64,000 nt of DNA, from assembly GCA_963921195.1 (NCBI GenBank), contig OY992537.1, forward strand, positions 180,374,065 to 180,438,064, written 5' to 3'. Of this stretch, positions 1-11,816 are shown piece by piece (the stretch's first letter is position 1; the number at the start of each line of letters is the position of its first letter). This DNA is from Pegoplata infirma (taxonomy: Eukaryota > Arthropoda > Insecta > Diptera > Anthomyiidae). Position numbers and translations under genes: made by a program. The notes beneath the pieces are model-generated. The model saw only the letters and a program-made list of their open reading frames with translations. It did not search any database and was not told the origin of the DNA.

Positions 1-999
1 AAAAATTAAAAACAGAAAAATATTAAGTAACATTTTTAAAAATTTAGTTCAAAACTCTTTTTTGAAATTTTATAAAAAAACAAAATTGAATTTTCTCAAT
101 AAAGAATTACAAATTTTAATGTTTTGCCTTGTCTGAAAATCAGCAATAATTTCTAGTTTGAATTGGAACGGTTGGCTACAGACCACAATTTAAATATTTT
201 TAAAATTTAGGAAATTTAAAATAAAAAATGTTTATTTCTTTCAAATTCCAATTTGATATTAAAAAATAATTGAATTTCTAATTATAAAAATAAGCTCCTT
301 CAAAAACATAAAAAAATTTAAAAAATTTAAATTTTAAATTTAAGTCTTTTTTACATTTAACTAAACTTTTATTTATATTTATGCATATTTTTTTATTTAT
401 TTTTATTTATACAATGTTTTAATAATTCAATTATGCATGTGTCTAAAAACTAATCAACAATTAAGCGTGTTTTATTTGTTTTTGTTTTATTAATAAATTG
501 AAAATACATTGTTTACCGGCCCAAAAACCCCTGTGTGAAATAAAATGATAATCCATTTGTAATTTAATATAACATTTGAATTTGAACTGATTTTTATGAT
601 AAGGCTTTTTTTTTGTAATACTCATATGGGCTGCTAAGCAAGTGATTTGCCCCCAGTAAATGTTTGTCGATTGAAAGTCAAATTGTCAGTAAAAGCGAAT
701 TTAATCTAATATAAAATAAATTACAAAGTAATTGTAAATCTATTCATATAGATAAGCCATAAAAGCGGAAATTTTCTTAAATAAAACCCGAAAGTTTCAC
801 AACTTACCATAGAGTGCCACCATTTTAACCTTAATCCGATAGGTTTACACCTTGTCGTCCTTCGATTAAAGTTTTACAAAAATCCAAAACTTAGATCGAA
901 GGGCAAAATAAAAAAAAAATATGGTTTAAAATTATCTAATTTGGCTCAAATTAAGTTTAAGTGAAAGATTGTCTCAAGCGCTATGAAAAAATTCTTGAA
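1..999. other. AT-rich intergenic DNA, nothing identified
   Basis: No open reading frame of note, no recognisable repeat terminus and no RNA gene is visible. The stretch is dominated by A/T runs. Confidence 0.6.
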
Positions 1000-1512
1000 C
1001 GTAGAAAAAAAAAATGTTTTTACGGTTTTTCTTTTCGTAAACCTGTTTTCTTTTAAAAGGACTTAAAAGTTTTAAAAGACTAAATTATAAAAATATTTTT
1101 TTAATATTTGTACTTGTCCTAGGATGCCACTAGTGATAGCAAAAGACAGAGGAGGATATGCACTAATTTCCCTATTTTATTATTTTTACATTTCAGGAAA
1201 AAAGAGGTAAGTTATATCCTTTCAAAAATGTTTCCTTAATACTACTATCATTTAAAATTTTCAACAAAATATTTTGATAAAGTTTTTAAAGACTTATTTA
1301 CATCCTTTTATCCTAAAATGGCAAAAAAAAAAGTGGAAAAATTAGGAGATATCCTCCTCTTTCATTGGACATCACTAGTGTCATCCTAGGACAAGTACAA
1401 ATTATTCAAAAATATTTAACAAAATGTATCCTTTAAGACTTTAAAGTTCTTTTGACAGAAAACAGGATCACTAAATGAAAAAATGTAAATGCAGTTTTAC
1501 TCCATTTGATCT
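1000..1512. repeat. Imperfect inverted-repeat element
   Basis: Two arms are inverted copies of each other: the left arm contains TTGTACTTGTCCTAGGATG near 1107-1128 and the right arm its complement near 1380-1400. The similarity extends outward through the AAACCTGTTTTCTTTTAAAA region (about 1040) and its partner near 1460. A partial relative lies at about 11060-11170. I could not fix exact termini or a target duplication, so the superfamily is not assigned. Confidence 0.5.
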
Positions 1513-2959
1513 CTACTTTCAGACATATATCATCCGGTTCTTGTTAAATATTGGCTATCGGGTGGTGTAATAGGTATCGTTTTGTAATTTGACAGGTAAT
1601 CTTCCCTAAAAGTTCATGAAAATGCAAAACATTTGATTACAATTTTATTTGTACTTTGGTAACCTAATCAAATCTGAATATAATTGGACCATTTTTGGAC
1701 TTCGTCCCCTATATGAAAATTTCTATCGATATTCAGTTAAATCGGTCTATTGTCAACAGAAATAAACGATTCCTCTAAAATTTGGTCAGTGTGTGTTTCT
1801 ACACTAATTAAAGATCTAACAAAATATAGATCAAATCGGTTTATGTTCGGACTTGGGACCCATTTTCCGGAAAACACTAGATTTCTCATATGGTTGGCCG
1901 ACTATAACTTTCTTAATTGTTGTTTATTTTTTTTTAATTTTAAATTTTAAAAAATCTAAAACTTTGAACATATGGCGAATTAATTTAATTCGATAAGTCG
2001 CGAATTAATTTAATTCGATAAGTCTGAAATTTGTTCCACATTAAATTTTAGCCCTAGGTAAATAAAAATTTTCCCAGACATTTAAAATCAGAAAAAAAAA
2101 TGTTTGCCATACAAAAAACTGCCGCTCTAGTGATACACCCTTCCCATTGCGATAAATAATAAAAGTAAAAAAAAAATTACGGGTGGAGTTTTTTTTTTCG
2201 GGGAGTGGGGATATTTTTTCTGGGGTTTCCCGCTGGTTCGATTTTACGCATTTCTAAACTTAAGCGGCCCAAGACCACAGGGCAAACAAAAAGTTAGCAC
2301 CTCGAACACACAAATCATACTGTTTGCCGTCCACCGATCATTGATTTTTTTCGCCGTGCTGAGCTTGCTTTATCCATACTACAGTATAGAGTAGTATGCA
2401 ATCAGGGTTGCATGGAAATATTATCAATAGCACACGGTATAACGTTTGACGTTCAAAAGAAAATGATGAGAAAACATTGTTGTGATTGAGAATTCTTTGA
2501 AATTCTTTTTTTGTTGTTGGTTAACATTTTCCACTTGTTTTATATTTTCACTCAACATTTTCTTCTAATTCAATTTAAATACTTTTTTACAATATGGATT
2601 TTTTTTGTTTACATGTTTTGTCTTGTTTTCATTTCTTTTCTCTTCAAATCAAACCGAAATTTGATTGACAATCCGCACGTGTGTGAAACAAGAAGAAACA
2701 TATTTACTTGCATAGTAATACCCCGAATACAACCCTGTAGACCATAGTCTCGTTCTGAACGTACTTTTAGATTTAATTGGAATTTTCAAATTTGTTATTA
2801 CTTAACTTCAAACTTTAAAGAAAATTAAAAAAAAAAAAAAAATGGGTATCGCCTTGTCCTGTGACCGGTTCGAAAGACATTTACCGCAAGTTGCTTTTTT
2901 CTAACAATTATATTAAAAAATGCTTAAAAATTTTATAAACTTAAATAATTTCTGTTATA
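1513..2959. other. AT-rich intergenic DNA, nothing identified
   Basis: Only short chance ORFs are present (for example around 1750 and 2511), of Phe/Leu/Ile-rich composition typical of translated AT-rich DNA. No repeat ends or RNA genes were recognised. Confidence 0.5.
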
Positions 2960-3401
2960 CTATGTTTAGACCAAACAAAAACTAACTTGTTTTTGGCCAA
3001 AACTGATTTTTGAAAACCAAACCGTTTACACCGAATAAATAGAGTTTTTGTTTGTCAAATCAAATTAATTATTTTATAAATTCACTAAAAAACACAAAAT
3101 AACAATAGTCACACGTTAATAAAAAAAATAAATTACATATTTATTAACTTTTTTAACAGATTGGAATAATAATTTCACAAAAATCAAATATTTTATTTTT
3201 GACATTCGAGTTAAGCAAAACAAAACTGAAAAAAATATTCACACAGAATGATTAGCTAGTAGTGAACACAGCTAAAACTCTAGTTTTTGTTTAGTTTTGG
3301 TTGGCAACGCAGTTTTTAAATTGTATGGAAAAACTACATAGTTTTTGCCAAAAACCAAAAAAATATTCAAAAACAAGTTGTTTTCGTTGGTGTAAATACC
3401 G
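2960..3401. mobile_element. TA-flanked MITE with ~28-bp imperfect TIRs
   Basis: The left end (CTATGTTTAGACCAAACAAA) and the inverted right end (CGGTATTTACACCAACGAAA) match imperfectly and both continue into AACTTGTTTTTG. The dinucleotide TA flanks the element at 2958-2959 and 3402-3403. TA flanks suit a Tc1/mariner-type MITE, but a 2-bp duplication is weak evidence in AT-rich DNA. No coding potential is visible. Confidence 0.4.
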
Positions 3402-3406
3402 TATTA

Positions 3407-5898
3407 GGGTCATTATTAGTGAAATCAATCATGAATATTTTTGACCACCACCGATATTGATGAAATTTGGTTTAGTTCTTACACTACGTAAAAAACTAAC
3501 AAATGCAAATTTTCAGCCCTCTAAGTTAACAGGGGCCAAAAATACGAAGGGTCAAAATTTCCCCCAAAATCTCCCAGTCGCTACACTTTACACCGTAAGA
3601 ACTTAATATCGTTGGCTCTATTATAGCTAGAAAGCCCATTTTTGGTTTGTTGTGAAGCTCATAATATGCTCTACAAGACCTACCATAACCAAAATATTTT
3701 CGAAAAAAATAAGGGTTACCTCCCTTATTTTAAGGTCGTGATAAAGGGAGGAGAAAATGGGAAGGATTGTATCCCCCGATTTTTTTTTACTTGATAATCT
3801 TGCAGAGAAAGTCCCAAAGAATATATTCTAAAATTTTTATGTTGGGACAACAATGGGATCGCTCAAAATCAAAATTTTTCACAATTTCCCCTAAAATCTC
3901 CAAATCGCAACGCTCTTGAACCTTAAAAATTTAATATCATAAGTGCTATTGTAGCTACACAGCCCATTTTTGTTTGTTTTAAAGCTTATAGTACGCTCTA
4001 CAATACCTACATTAACCAAAAAATTTTAGAAAAAAAGGAAGGGTGCCCCCTTATTTAAAGGTCGTGGCAAAGATTGGAGAAAATGGGGGAAAGTATCCCC
4101 CGATTTTTTTTTACTTGGTATTCTCAAAGTACAAGTCCTAATGAACATATCCTATAATTTTTATGTTGGGACAAAAATCAGATCGACCAAAATCAATTTT
4201 TCACAATTTCCCCCAAAATCTCCAAATCGCGACACTCTTGCACATTACAAATTTAATATCGTGGACTGTATTGTAGCTACAGAGTCCATTTTTGGCTTGT
4301 TTTAAAGCTGTTAATATGCCCTACAATATTACTATCACAAAAAAAAAATAAATAAAAAAATGAGGGGTGCCTCTTGTATTAAAAGATCGTCGCAAGGGGT
4401 GGGGGAAATCGGGGTATAGTATCCCCCATTTTTTTTACCTTGTTTTTTATACCCTCCACTTAGTGATAGAGGGTATATATAAGTTTGTCATTCCGTTTGT
4501 AACTCATCGAAATATCGGTCTGGGACCCCATAAAGTATATATATTCATGATCCCCGATCGATTTTAAGACATTCTAGCGATGTCCTGTCCGTCTGTCCGT
4601 CTGTCTGTGGAAATGTTGATCACGACCAAAATACTACACGGATATGACTGAAACTTACCACGTTTATTTGAAGTTCTCCTGAGAAGTTTGGTATTGCATT
4701 TGAGCGCTATCGGTTCAGCGGTTTAAAAGTTATGAACGATAATGTAAGGACACCTCAAAAATTTTAGTACATTCAACATAACCTAAAAATACAAAATGCT
4801 TAAATTCGGCTGCTGGTTGACATATGTGAACATAATTGAACACCAAATGGTATTTAAACATGTACGAACATATTTTTTGACAAAAAAATAAAAAAATCGC
4901 GGATTTTTTTTTTTACCAAAAATTTTTTTTCGCGAAAATTTTTTTTTAATTTTTTTTTTTTTTAAGTAATTTCCTTTTAAAAAAAAGTTTTTTTGAAATT
5001 GTGGAGGGTATCACTACATTCGGCTAAGCCGAATTTAACTTTTTTACTTGTTTTTTAATGAATAAGTTCTAGAGAGCATATCCTGAAATTTTTATCTTGG
5101 GACTCCAATGGGAGACGGAAGAATGTCGCGATTAGTTGATTTTGGGGGAACATTTTGATTTTGGTCGATCCCATTGTTGTCCCAACATAAAAATTGTAGA
5201 CTATGTTCATTAGGACTTTCACTTTGAGAATACCAAGTAAAAAAAAAATCGGGGGATACTTTCCAATTCCTTTTTTTGGAAAATTTTTTGGTTTTGGTAT
5301 GTCTTGTAGAGCTTTAAAACAAAAAAAGGGCTCTGTAGCTACAAAAGCACTTATGATATTAAATTTTTAAGGTTAAAGAGTGTTGCGATTAGGAGATTTT
5401 GGGGAAAATTGTGAAAAATTTTGATTTTGAGTGATTCCATTGTTGTCCCAACATAAAAATTTTAGAGTATATTCTTTAGGACTTTCTCTATAAGATTATC
5501 AAGTAAAAAAAAATCGGGGGATACCATCCTCCCCATTTTCTCTTCCATATATCACGACCATAAAATAAGAGAGGTAACCCTTATTTTTTTTTCGAAAATT
5601 TTTTGGTAATGGTAAGTCTTGTAGAGCATATTATAAGCTTCAAAACAAACCAAAAATGGACTTTCTAGCTATAATAGAACCAAAAATATTAAGCTTTTAC
5701 GGTGCAAAGTGTCGCGACTGGGAGATTTTGGGGGAAACTTCGACCCTCCGTATTTTCGCCCACTGTTTACTTAGAGGGCTGAAAATAAGTGTGAGTCAGT
5801 TTATCACTAAGTGTTACAACTAAACCAAATTTCATCAAAATTGGAGGGGGTCACGAAAAATTTTAGCTATTTTTGATTGATTTCACTAAGACTGACCC
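3407..5898. mobile_element. Foldback-like element with tandemly repeated inverted arms
   Basis: The left arm (3407-4440) and right arm (5060-5898) are inverted copies of each other, starting GGGTCA and ending TGACCC. Each arm holds about three tandem units of roughly 320 bp. The motif AATTTCCCCCAAAATCTCC recurs at about 3558, 3889 and 4206, and its complement at about 5140, 5390 and 5730. Long inverted arms made of direct repeats are the architecture of Foldback-type DNA elements. The central loop carries a DINE copy. No target duplication could be defined. Confidence 0.55.
4445..5053 (+). mobile_element. DINE/INE-1-like Helentron-derived element, copy A
   Basis: The 5' end is TATACCCTCCACTTAGTGAT followed by a hairpin to GAGGGTATATA. 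Next come the CATTCCGTTTGTAA and CCCCATAAAGTATATATA blocks and a GTCCGTCTGTC microsatellite. The 3' end has GGAGGGTATC, the hairpin TTCGGCTAAGCCGAA (5019-5033) and CTTGTTTT. This order matches DINE-1/INE-1 elements of flies, which derive from Helentron rolling-circle elements. It sits in the loop of the 3407-5898 foldback, so it landed there after the foldback arms formed. Confidence 0.8.
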
Positions 5899-6779
5899 GT
5901 TAAAATTTAAAATCAGTGTATGCTGGTTGTTTTTAATTTACGATGCCTTTAGCGATTAGTATACTTTAGATTGTTTCAATATTTTGTATGGTACTTAACA
6001 AAAAAAATGGAACGTTTTGCGACACAAACTTCTGGAAAGTTAAAGTTGCATTAAATCCAAACCAACTCTATACATTTGGGCAATTTTAAAATCAATTATC
6101 ATATTGCCTAATTAACAGGTAGGAAACTCATACATAACCTACTTCTAAAAACTTTCCGTTTTATTTTAATATTAAAGTTTTATTTTTTAACTTTTTTAAA
6201 TTTTAAATAAAAAAAAAAGAGGTTTAAACAAGATTTTTGACAATACTTTTTGTATATCTAAATGTAAAATCGTCTAAATTCAGTTTTTTTAATTTCAAAT
6301 AATTAATATTGAAAATTTTCTATTCATAATTAGTTTTAGCTTAATAATAAATTAATTTAATTTATTGTCACCTTTTTTTAAAAAAATAATGAAAATTAAA
6401 TATAATATATAAGAATATTGAAAAAGAAAATAAAAAGATGTACCATATTTTAAACACGTCATACACAGAAAAAATTTGAAACGAATTTCAATCAACAAAA
6501 ACACGGATTCAATCAATTTGTTGATTGAAATTCCTTCAATAAAGAAAATTGGTATTTTCAATCGCCTACCATTTGATGATTGGTAGGTAGGCGATTGATT
6601 GAAAATTTTTCATTCAAAAATTTTTTCGATTTTGATCAAAAATTTTATCAATTTTTTATTTAAAGTCAATCAAAATAATGATTGATTTAACAAATGAAGT
6701 TAAAGCTTATGACAAAATTATCAAAAAATTCTTCTTTTTTGAATAGCCTCGTAAAATCACGAGATTTTTTGGTAACTTT
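5899..6779. repeat. AT-rich DNA with a small palindromic patch
   Basis: Around 6465-6760 there are nested complementary segments, such as CAATCGCCTACC at about 6560 against GGTAGGCGATTG at about 6585, and multiple ATTGATT/AATCAAT blocks. It resembles a decayed MITE beginning CACAGAAAAAA, but the ends are not defined. The rest is AT-rich with no gene. Confidence 0.35.
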
Positions 6780-8693
6780 ACAAGGTTTTTTTTGTATAAA
6801 AAATTTCCCCTAAAATTGAGTAAAATTTTACTTAAAAATGGAAATTTTCCTAACTATGAGGAAAAAATTACTTATATACACAAAGAAGGGAAGTATCTCA
6901 ACCCTTATGAACCAATTTGGCTGAAACTTAACATATATATAAAAGAGACGGTTTTAAGATTGGGGTGTCTCTGCTTTTCGGCCATATCAGTGTTTAAAAA
7001 TTTCGTTGTCCCCTTATGAAACAGTGTGGACCTTAGGGAAAATTTCGATAACTCCCGAACAAACAGGAATATCGTCTAGAGCAAAAATACGTGTCGACTT
7101 CAATTAAATAAAGACTATTTTGTATTAATTTGCATATCGTAGGTCTATATCTTCACATAAATACCTCCAAAAATTTACACCTTTTCATGAAAAAAATATT
7201 TTACGAAGTCGAATTTTTGCAAGGTTATACCACTTTTGGATAGGCATTAAAAAATCTTTCTTCTCATTTGGAAACATCATATAGTTGGTAAGAAAGAAAT
7301 GGCTTCAAAAATACAAAAAACGATTTTTTCTTAATTTTTTACCCATTTTTTAACCCCCAAATCCGCGATATAGCCGATACGCCGAGAAACCCCAACCTTA
7401 GAATTGTCTCTTTTACATGAGAAAATCTATGGGAAATTTAACTGATGAATCACCGAATTTGTTAATTTTTGGATATTTGATAGAGCTTCGTAAATTATTA
7501 AAAACCATATTTTTTTTTTGGATCATTACTTTGGAAGATATGGGCGTTTAAAAAAGCGTTTTTGACAATATTGACGTTTATACAGTTTTTTAACAATTTT
7601 GTTCTCGGAAACCGTAAGTTGTAAGAAAAAACTTATAAAAACAATATTAGGCTTGTTTTTTGCAGACCGGATTAAGATTACGATTAAAAAAAATTTATAA
7701 AAAAAATTTCTGGACTTGATTCGACCCAATTTTTACCTAAATAGATTTAATCGTAATCTTAATCCGGTCTGCAAAAAACAAGCCTATTGTTTATAAAATT
7801 AAAATTTTAAATCTAAAAAAAGAAATTTTTTTTTAAAACTTTCAACAAAAAAATTCGAATACCATATTTGAATGTCCTTTTTTGCTGGGAAGGGCACTAT
7901 GGATTTCCAAAAACAAAATTTTGTATTAAAGTTTAGAATGTCTTTTTAACGCTATTAAAATTTCAGAGAGGTGTTTTTTCGTATTATTGAGCAATAAGTT
8001 TTCAAAGTTTATTAGATAGCCAAATACTTGATATTTTTCAAAATGTTGGCAAAAAAATCAAAAATTTGAAAATTTACTGCTCGACAACACGAAATAACTC
8101 CTCCCTGAAATTTAAACAGGGTTAACAGGACACTCCAAACTTAATTAAAAAATTTTGGTTTTGAAAATCTGTGGTGTCCTTGACAGGAGAAAAGGACATT
8201 CCAATGTTGGTTTAATTTTTTTTTTAAATTTTTTTTAAGATTTTTTTTTGTTTCTAAATTTCTCTACAACTTTGTCAACAATATTGTCACTGGAAGTTTT
8301 TTTGTACAACTTACGGTTTTCGAGTAAAAAAAACACAAAAGAACTTACTAAAGCCAACTATTAGATTTTTCGCCAAAATTTTGAAAAAAATTTAAAATTT
8401 ATTGCTCAACAATAGTACGTAAAAACACTGCTTTTAATAGCGTTAAAAGGACATTCTAAACTTTAATACAAAATTTTGTTTTTGGAAATCCATGGTGTCC
8501 TTCCCAGGAAAAAAGGACATTCAAACATAGTTTTTAACATTTCTTGTTAAAATAAAAATTTTTATAAATTTTAAATCTTCATAATTTTATAAACAATATT
8601 GTTTTTTTAGGTTTTTTCCTACGACTTACGTTTTCTGAGCACAAAAATATTAAAAAAAAGTTGAAAAATGCTGTAGAATTAATCAGCTAAAGA
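6780..8693. repeat. Interleaved inverted repeats (dispersed family shared with 11340-14330)
   Basis: Two inverted relationships are visible. The segment about 6890-7420 is complementary to about 9130-9440 (compare AACCCTTATGAACC with GGTTCATAAGGGTT). The segment about 7440-8060 is complementary to about 8250-8640; both carry the GGAAACCGTAAGT block and the ACAAAATTTTGTATTAAAG block. The second family recurs at 11400-11620 and 13090-14070. No ORF of interest is present. It is probably an old long-TIR element. Confidence 0.45.
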
Positions 8694-9751
8694 CAGCGAC
8701 GTATCCAGGAATTTGAAAACGGGGGGGCACAATTCCCAAAAATTTTTTCGCCATCGCCTATTAATATTTGTTTTTAACTACACCCATAACTTGGTTCTTG
8801 GAGTCGCTTAAGAAAAATTTGCAGTTGGATTTTTAAAATTCAAAATGTCGGATCCATTATGGTGATATTTTTTTTTTAAATAACAGATTCACTCAAAATT
8901 CTTTACGCACCGGTTTGTTGGGTTGCTAAATAAGAATCTGCCATTCGAAAATCTAACTTCAGATTCTTATTTAGCGACCCCAAAAACTCGGGCATAAAAA
9001 GTTTTAAGGAAATCGGTTTATTTTTTAAAAATATTTGTCGCCATGTTGGATCCGCCATTTTGAATTTTAAAATTCCAACTTCAGATTTATCTTAAACGAC
9101 CACAAAAATCTGTGTTTAAAGATTTGACGAAGAAACCCTCATATAAATGAAACAATTCTAATGTTGTGGTGTCTCGGCTCAGTGGCCACATCGGGGATTT
9201 TGGGGTTAAAAAAATGGGTAAAAATGCCGAATTTTGGATTTTTCAGACATTTCTTTCTAAGAAACTATATGATGTTTCCATATGAGAATAAATTTTTTTT
9301 AATGCCTATCCAAAGGGATCACAACCTTGTAAAAATTTGGCTTCGTTAAATATTTTTATTTATGAAAATGTGTAAATTTATAATCGTATTTTAAGTTTTA
9401 TGGAAATCGGTTCATAAGGGTTGAGATACTTCCCTTATCCTTTTGTTTGACAATTTGTTTTGTAGAAATAAATTTTCATGATACTGATGCCTAATTTTTA
9501 TTAGATAAAAGTAATATTATGTGTTTTTTTTATCATATTTTACTGATTTTGCGGTATAAATGACTTTTTAGAAACGATATTTCTTTCAAACTCTAGAGTT
9601 TTTATAAAAAAAATAAAATCTTTTGTTTTAAAATCAAAATATTTGTGAATTTTTTTTGTATAATGCTTTTTTGTGTATTAAATTTTAAAAATTTTCAAAT
9701 CGAAAAGGGGGGGCACGTGCCCCCTGTGCCCACCCCCTGCATACGTCCATG
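8694..9751. mobile_element. hAT-like non-autonomous element, TSD GCTAAAGA
   Basis: An exact 8-bp duplication GCTAAAGA flanks the element (8686-8693 and 9752-9759). The termini are CAGCGACGTATCCAGG on the left and the inverse of CATGGACGTATGCAGG on the right, followed by G-rich GGGGGGGCAC blocks. The 8-bp duplication and CA-starting TIR fit the hAT superfamily. The 1,058-bp interior has no transposase frame and contains repeated blocks with AAATAAGAATCTG. It interrupts the older inverted-repeat region around it. Confidence 0.75.
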
Positions 9752-11039
9752 GCTAAAGAACTTAAATGTTTTAAAATTAAAACCGAAAAAAATTAAAACT
9801 TCAGTAGGACACTAAAAAAGCTTTTAAAACTCTTTGGGGTTTTTGGTCTTTTGATTGAAAAATTAAAAAAAAAGTATTTTTGTTTTTTCTCATTCAAGAT
9901 ACATTTTAATGTTACACAGTGTAATGGGTCAACAACATTGCAAGGTAAAAATTAAATAAAATACAGAACAAAATAATTAAAGAAATTCAAAATGAATTAA
10001 AACAAATCTTGAAAAAATAGTGGTTAAAAAGAATTTAATGAGACCAAGGTAACAAAAAAAATTTTCGCTGCTTATGTCACCTGATAATTTCCGTAAATAT
10101 TGGAGAAACCAAGAACTTAAAAAAAAAATATTATTAATAAGGGAATTCAGTCTTTTGAATAGGCAGGTTAGGCAAACTTTTTTAGAACCTTATGTTAATA
10201 ATTATTGTGCTTCTCCAGAACCACATGAAAAGAAAATATTTTTTTTAATGAAAAATTCTCAAACTCTCAAAGATTTTTCCCTTGAGAACACATTTATCCC
10301 CACCCCCTCGAATTATGGTAGCTAGTTTTGGATAGTTGGGGTTCGCTGATTTCAAATCTGGCAACAGTTTTTTGGGTCAGCTCAAGTTTTCGAGATATAG
10401 TCTGAGGAAATTCTAAAATTGGCTATTTTTGGCATGTTTGTGAGTCCATATTGACCAACACTGGTTTTGCATCTAAAAAGTGAAAGACGATTTAAAGTAC
10501 GTCAGATATGCTTATTCCAAAATTGCTCTTACTTTTGTTGATTCATCTTTAGTTTTCGAGATATCGCTATTGTAAATTTACACATTTTTTGGCGCAATAA
10601 AACTTACAAGGAAATCTCGTGAATTAACTTGATTTTTTTTTGTAAAAAAAACCTTGGAAATTTGTAAAATTACAAAAAAAAATTGTAAAATTGTAAAAAA
10701 AAAATTTTAATTTCGATCAAAAATTTGTTTGTTAAAACACAAGGAATAAAAAAATTTAAGTTTGTGAAGCTCAAAAGTTAATTTTGTTTGTGAGCAAAAT
10801 TTTGCGTAAAAGGGTTAATTGACACTTACTAAACGTGAACTGAAAAACTTAAAGTTTATTTAAACTAGGTTTTAGTTTAATAAAGTCTACTACCACTTAA
10901 AAGTAGTTTAAATGACATATCAAAAACTCGCCCAAAGTTAATTTTTAATTTTATTATACTAACTTTAGTATGCGGTGCGTATGATTAATAATATCATATA
11001 CTCCAAACATTAATAATACGCCTACATATATATATACTG
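9752..11039. other. Mostly featureless AT-rich DNA
   Basis: No repeat termini were recognised. A single 83-codon frame at 10074-10325 is listed separately. The part around 10330-10620 has phrases also seen in other repeats of the window (TTTTCGAGATAT), suggesting an old dispersed repeat, but no boundaries can be set. Confidence 0.4.
10074..10325 (+). other. Unassigned 83-codon ORF
   Basis: This is an ATG-initiated frame with a less AT-biased, more protein-like composition than its surroundings. It includes a basic stretch (residues about 7-25, rich in Arg/Lys) and a central NNYCASPEPHEK segment. I do not recognise the family. It could be a fragment of a transposon-encoded protein or chance. 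There is no neighbouring exon, promoter or conserved partner to support it as a gene. Confidence 0.15.
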
Positions 11040-11330
11040 ATAACACTGTTCGACAAAAAGCAAAAAAATCGTTAAATGTAGTAAAACTGCATTTACAGTT
11101 TTCCATTTTGTGAACCTGTTGCCTTTTAAAAGGGCTTGAAAAGTTTGATATACTTGTCTTGTCCTAGAATGTGTAAAAATATTTCGAGTGACAAAAATAC
11201 TTTGTAAAGTAATTTTGTGGCTTATCAATGTTTTTAAAGTTTGTTTTTTTAAAGCTCGGTTTATTCAGCACATGAATTTAAGGTGAACTCAATCTGAAAT
11301 TCACGGTTTTGCTAATAACATTTGAATCAC
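11040..11330 (-). repeat. Composite fragment: relative of the 1000-1512 repeat plus DINE internal piece
   Basis: The part 11055-11170 (TAGTAAAACTGCATTTAC, ACTTGTCTTGTCCTAGAATG) matches one arm of the repeat at 1000-1512. The part 11175-11330 is the reverse complement of DINE internal sequence like that at about 34180-34330 (shared CACATGAATTTAAGGTGA). The left edge TAACACTG resembles the terminus of the 14714-15844 element. It is probably a rearranged junction of old repeats. Confidence 0.4.
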
Positions 11331-11627
11331 TGAACAGATTTGGCTGAAATTTAATACGAACCAGACCAGGGGAACCAAAAATATATGAGCAAACCCATAG
11401 GAAATTTTACTGACGGATCACCGATTTTGTTTATTTGTGGTTATTTGATAAAGTTTTGTAAATGATTAAAACCCATATTTTTTTTTTTTTTTTTATCAAT
11501 ATTTTGGAATATACATATATTGACTTTTAGACAGTTTTTTTAATATTTCTGTGCTCGGAAACCGTAAGTCGTACGAAAAAACTTATAAAACAATATTATA
11601 TATAAAATTATGAAGACTTAAAATTTA

Positions 11628-11808
11628 GCGTCCAACCTGAATCAAATTACGTCGTGTAAGGCGTAACGCCCAATAATTTTTCGTTTCTAATATTTAAATG
11701 TGAGTTACCTAAATCAAACGGACGTAAGAATTTCAAATTTGATGTGTTTGTTTTTTTTTTTTGTTTAAGTCTTGCGCTACGCATTTGATTCTGGTTCGAC
11801 CCTTAGAA
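11628..11808. mobile_element. Small MITE with GAATCAAAT..GCG TIRs
   Basis: The left end CGTCCAACCTGAATCAAATT is the imperfect inverse of the right end ATTTGATTCTGGTTCGACCC. TTAG lies on both sides and may be the target duplication. It is about 180 bp and AT-rich inside. The assignment is tentative because the TIRs differ at several positions. Confidence 0.35.
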
Positions 11809-11816
11809 ACAACATT

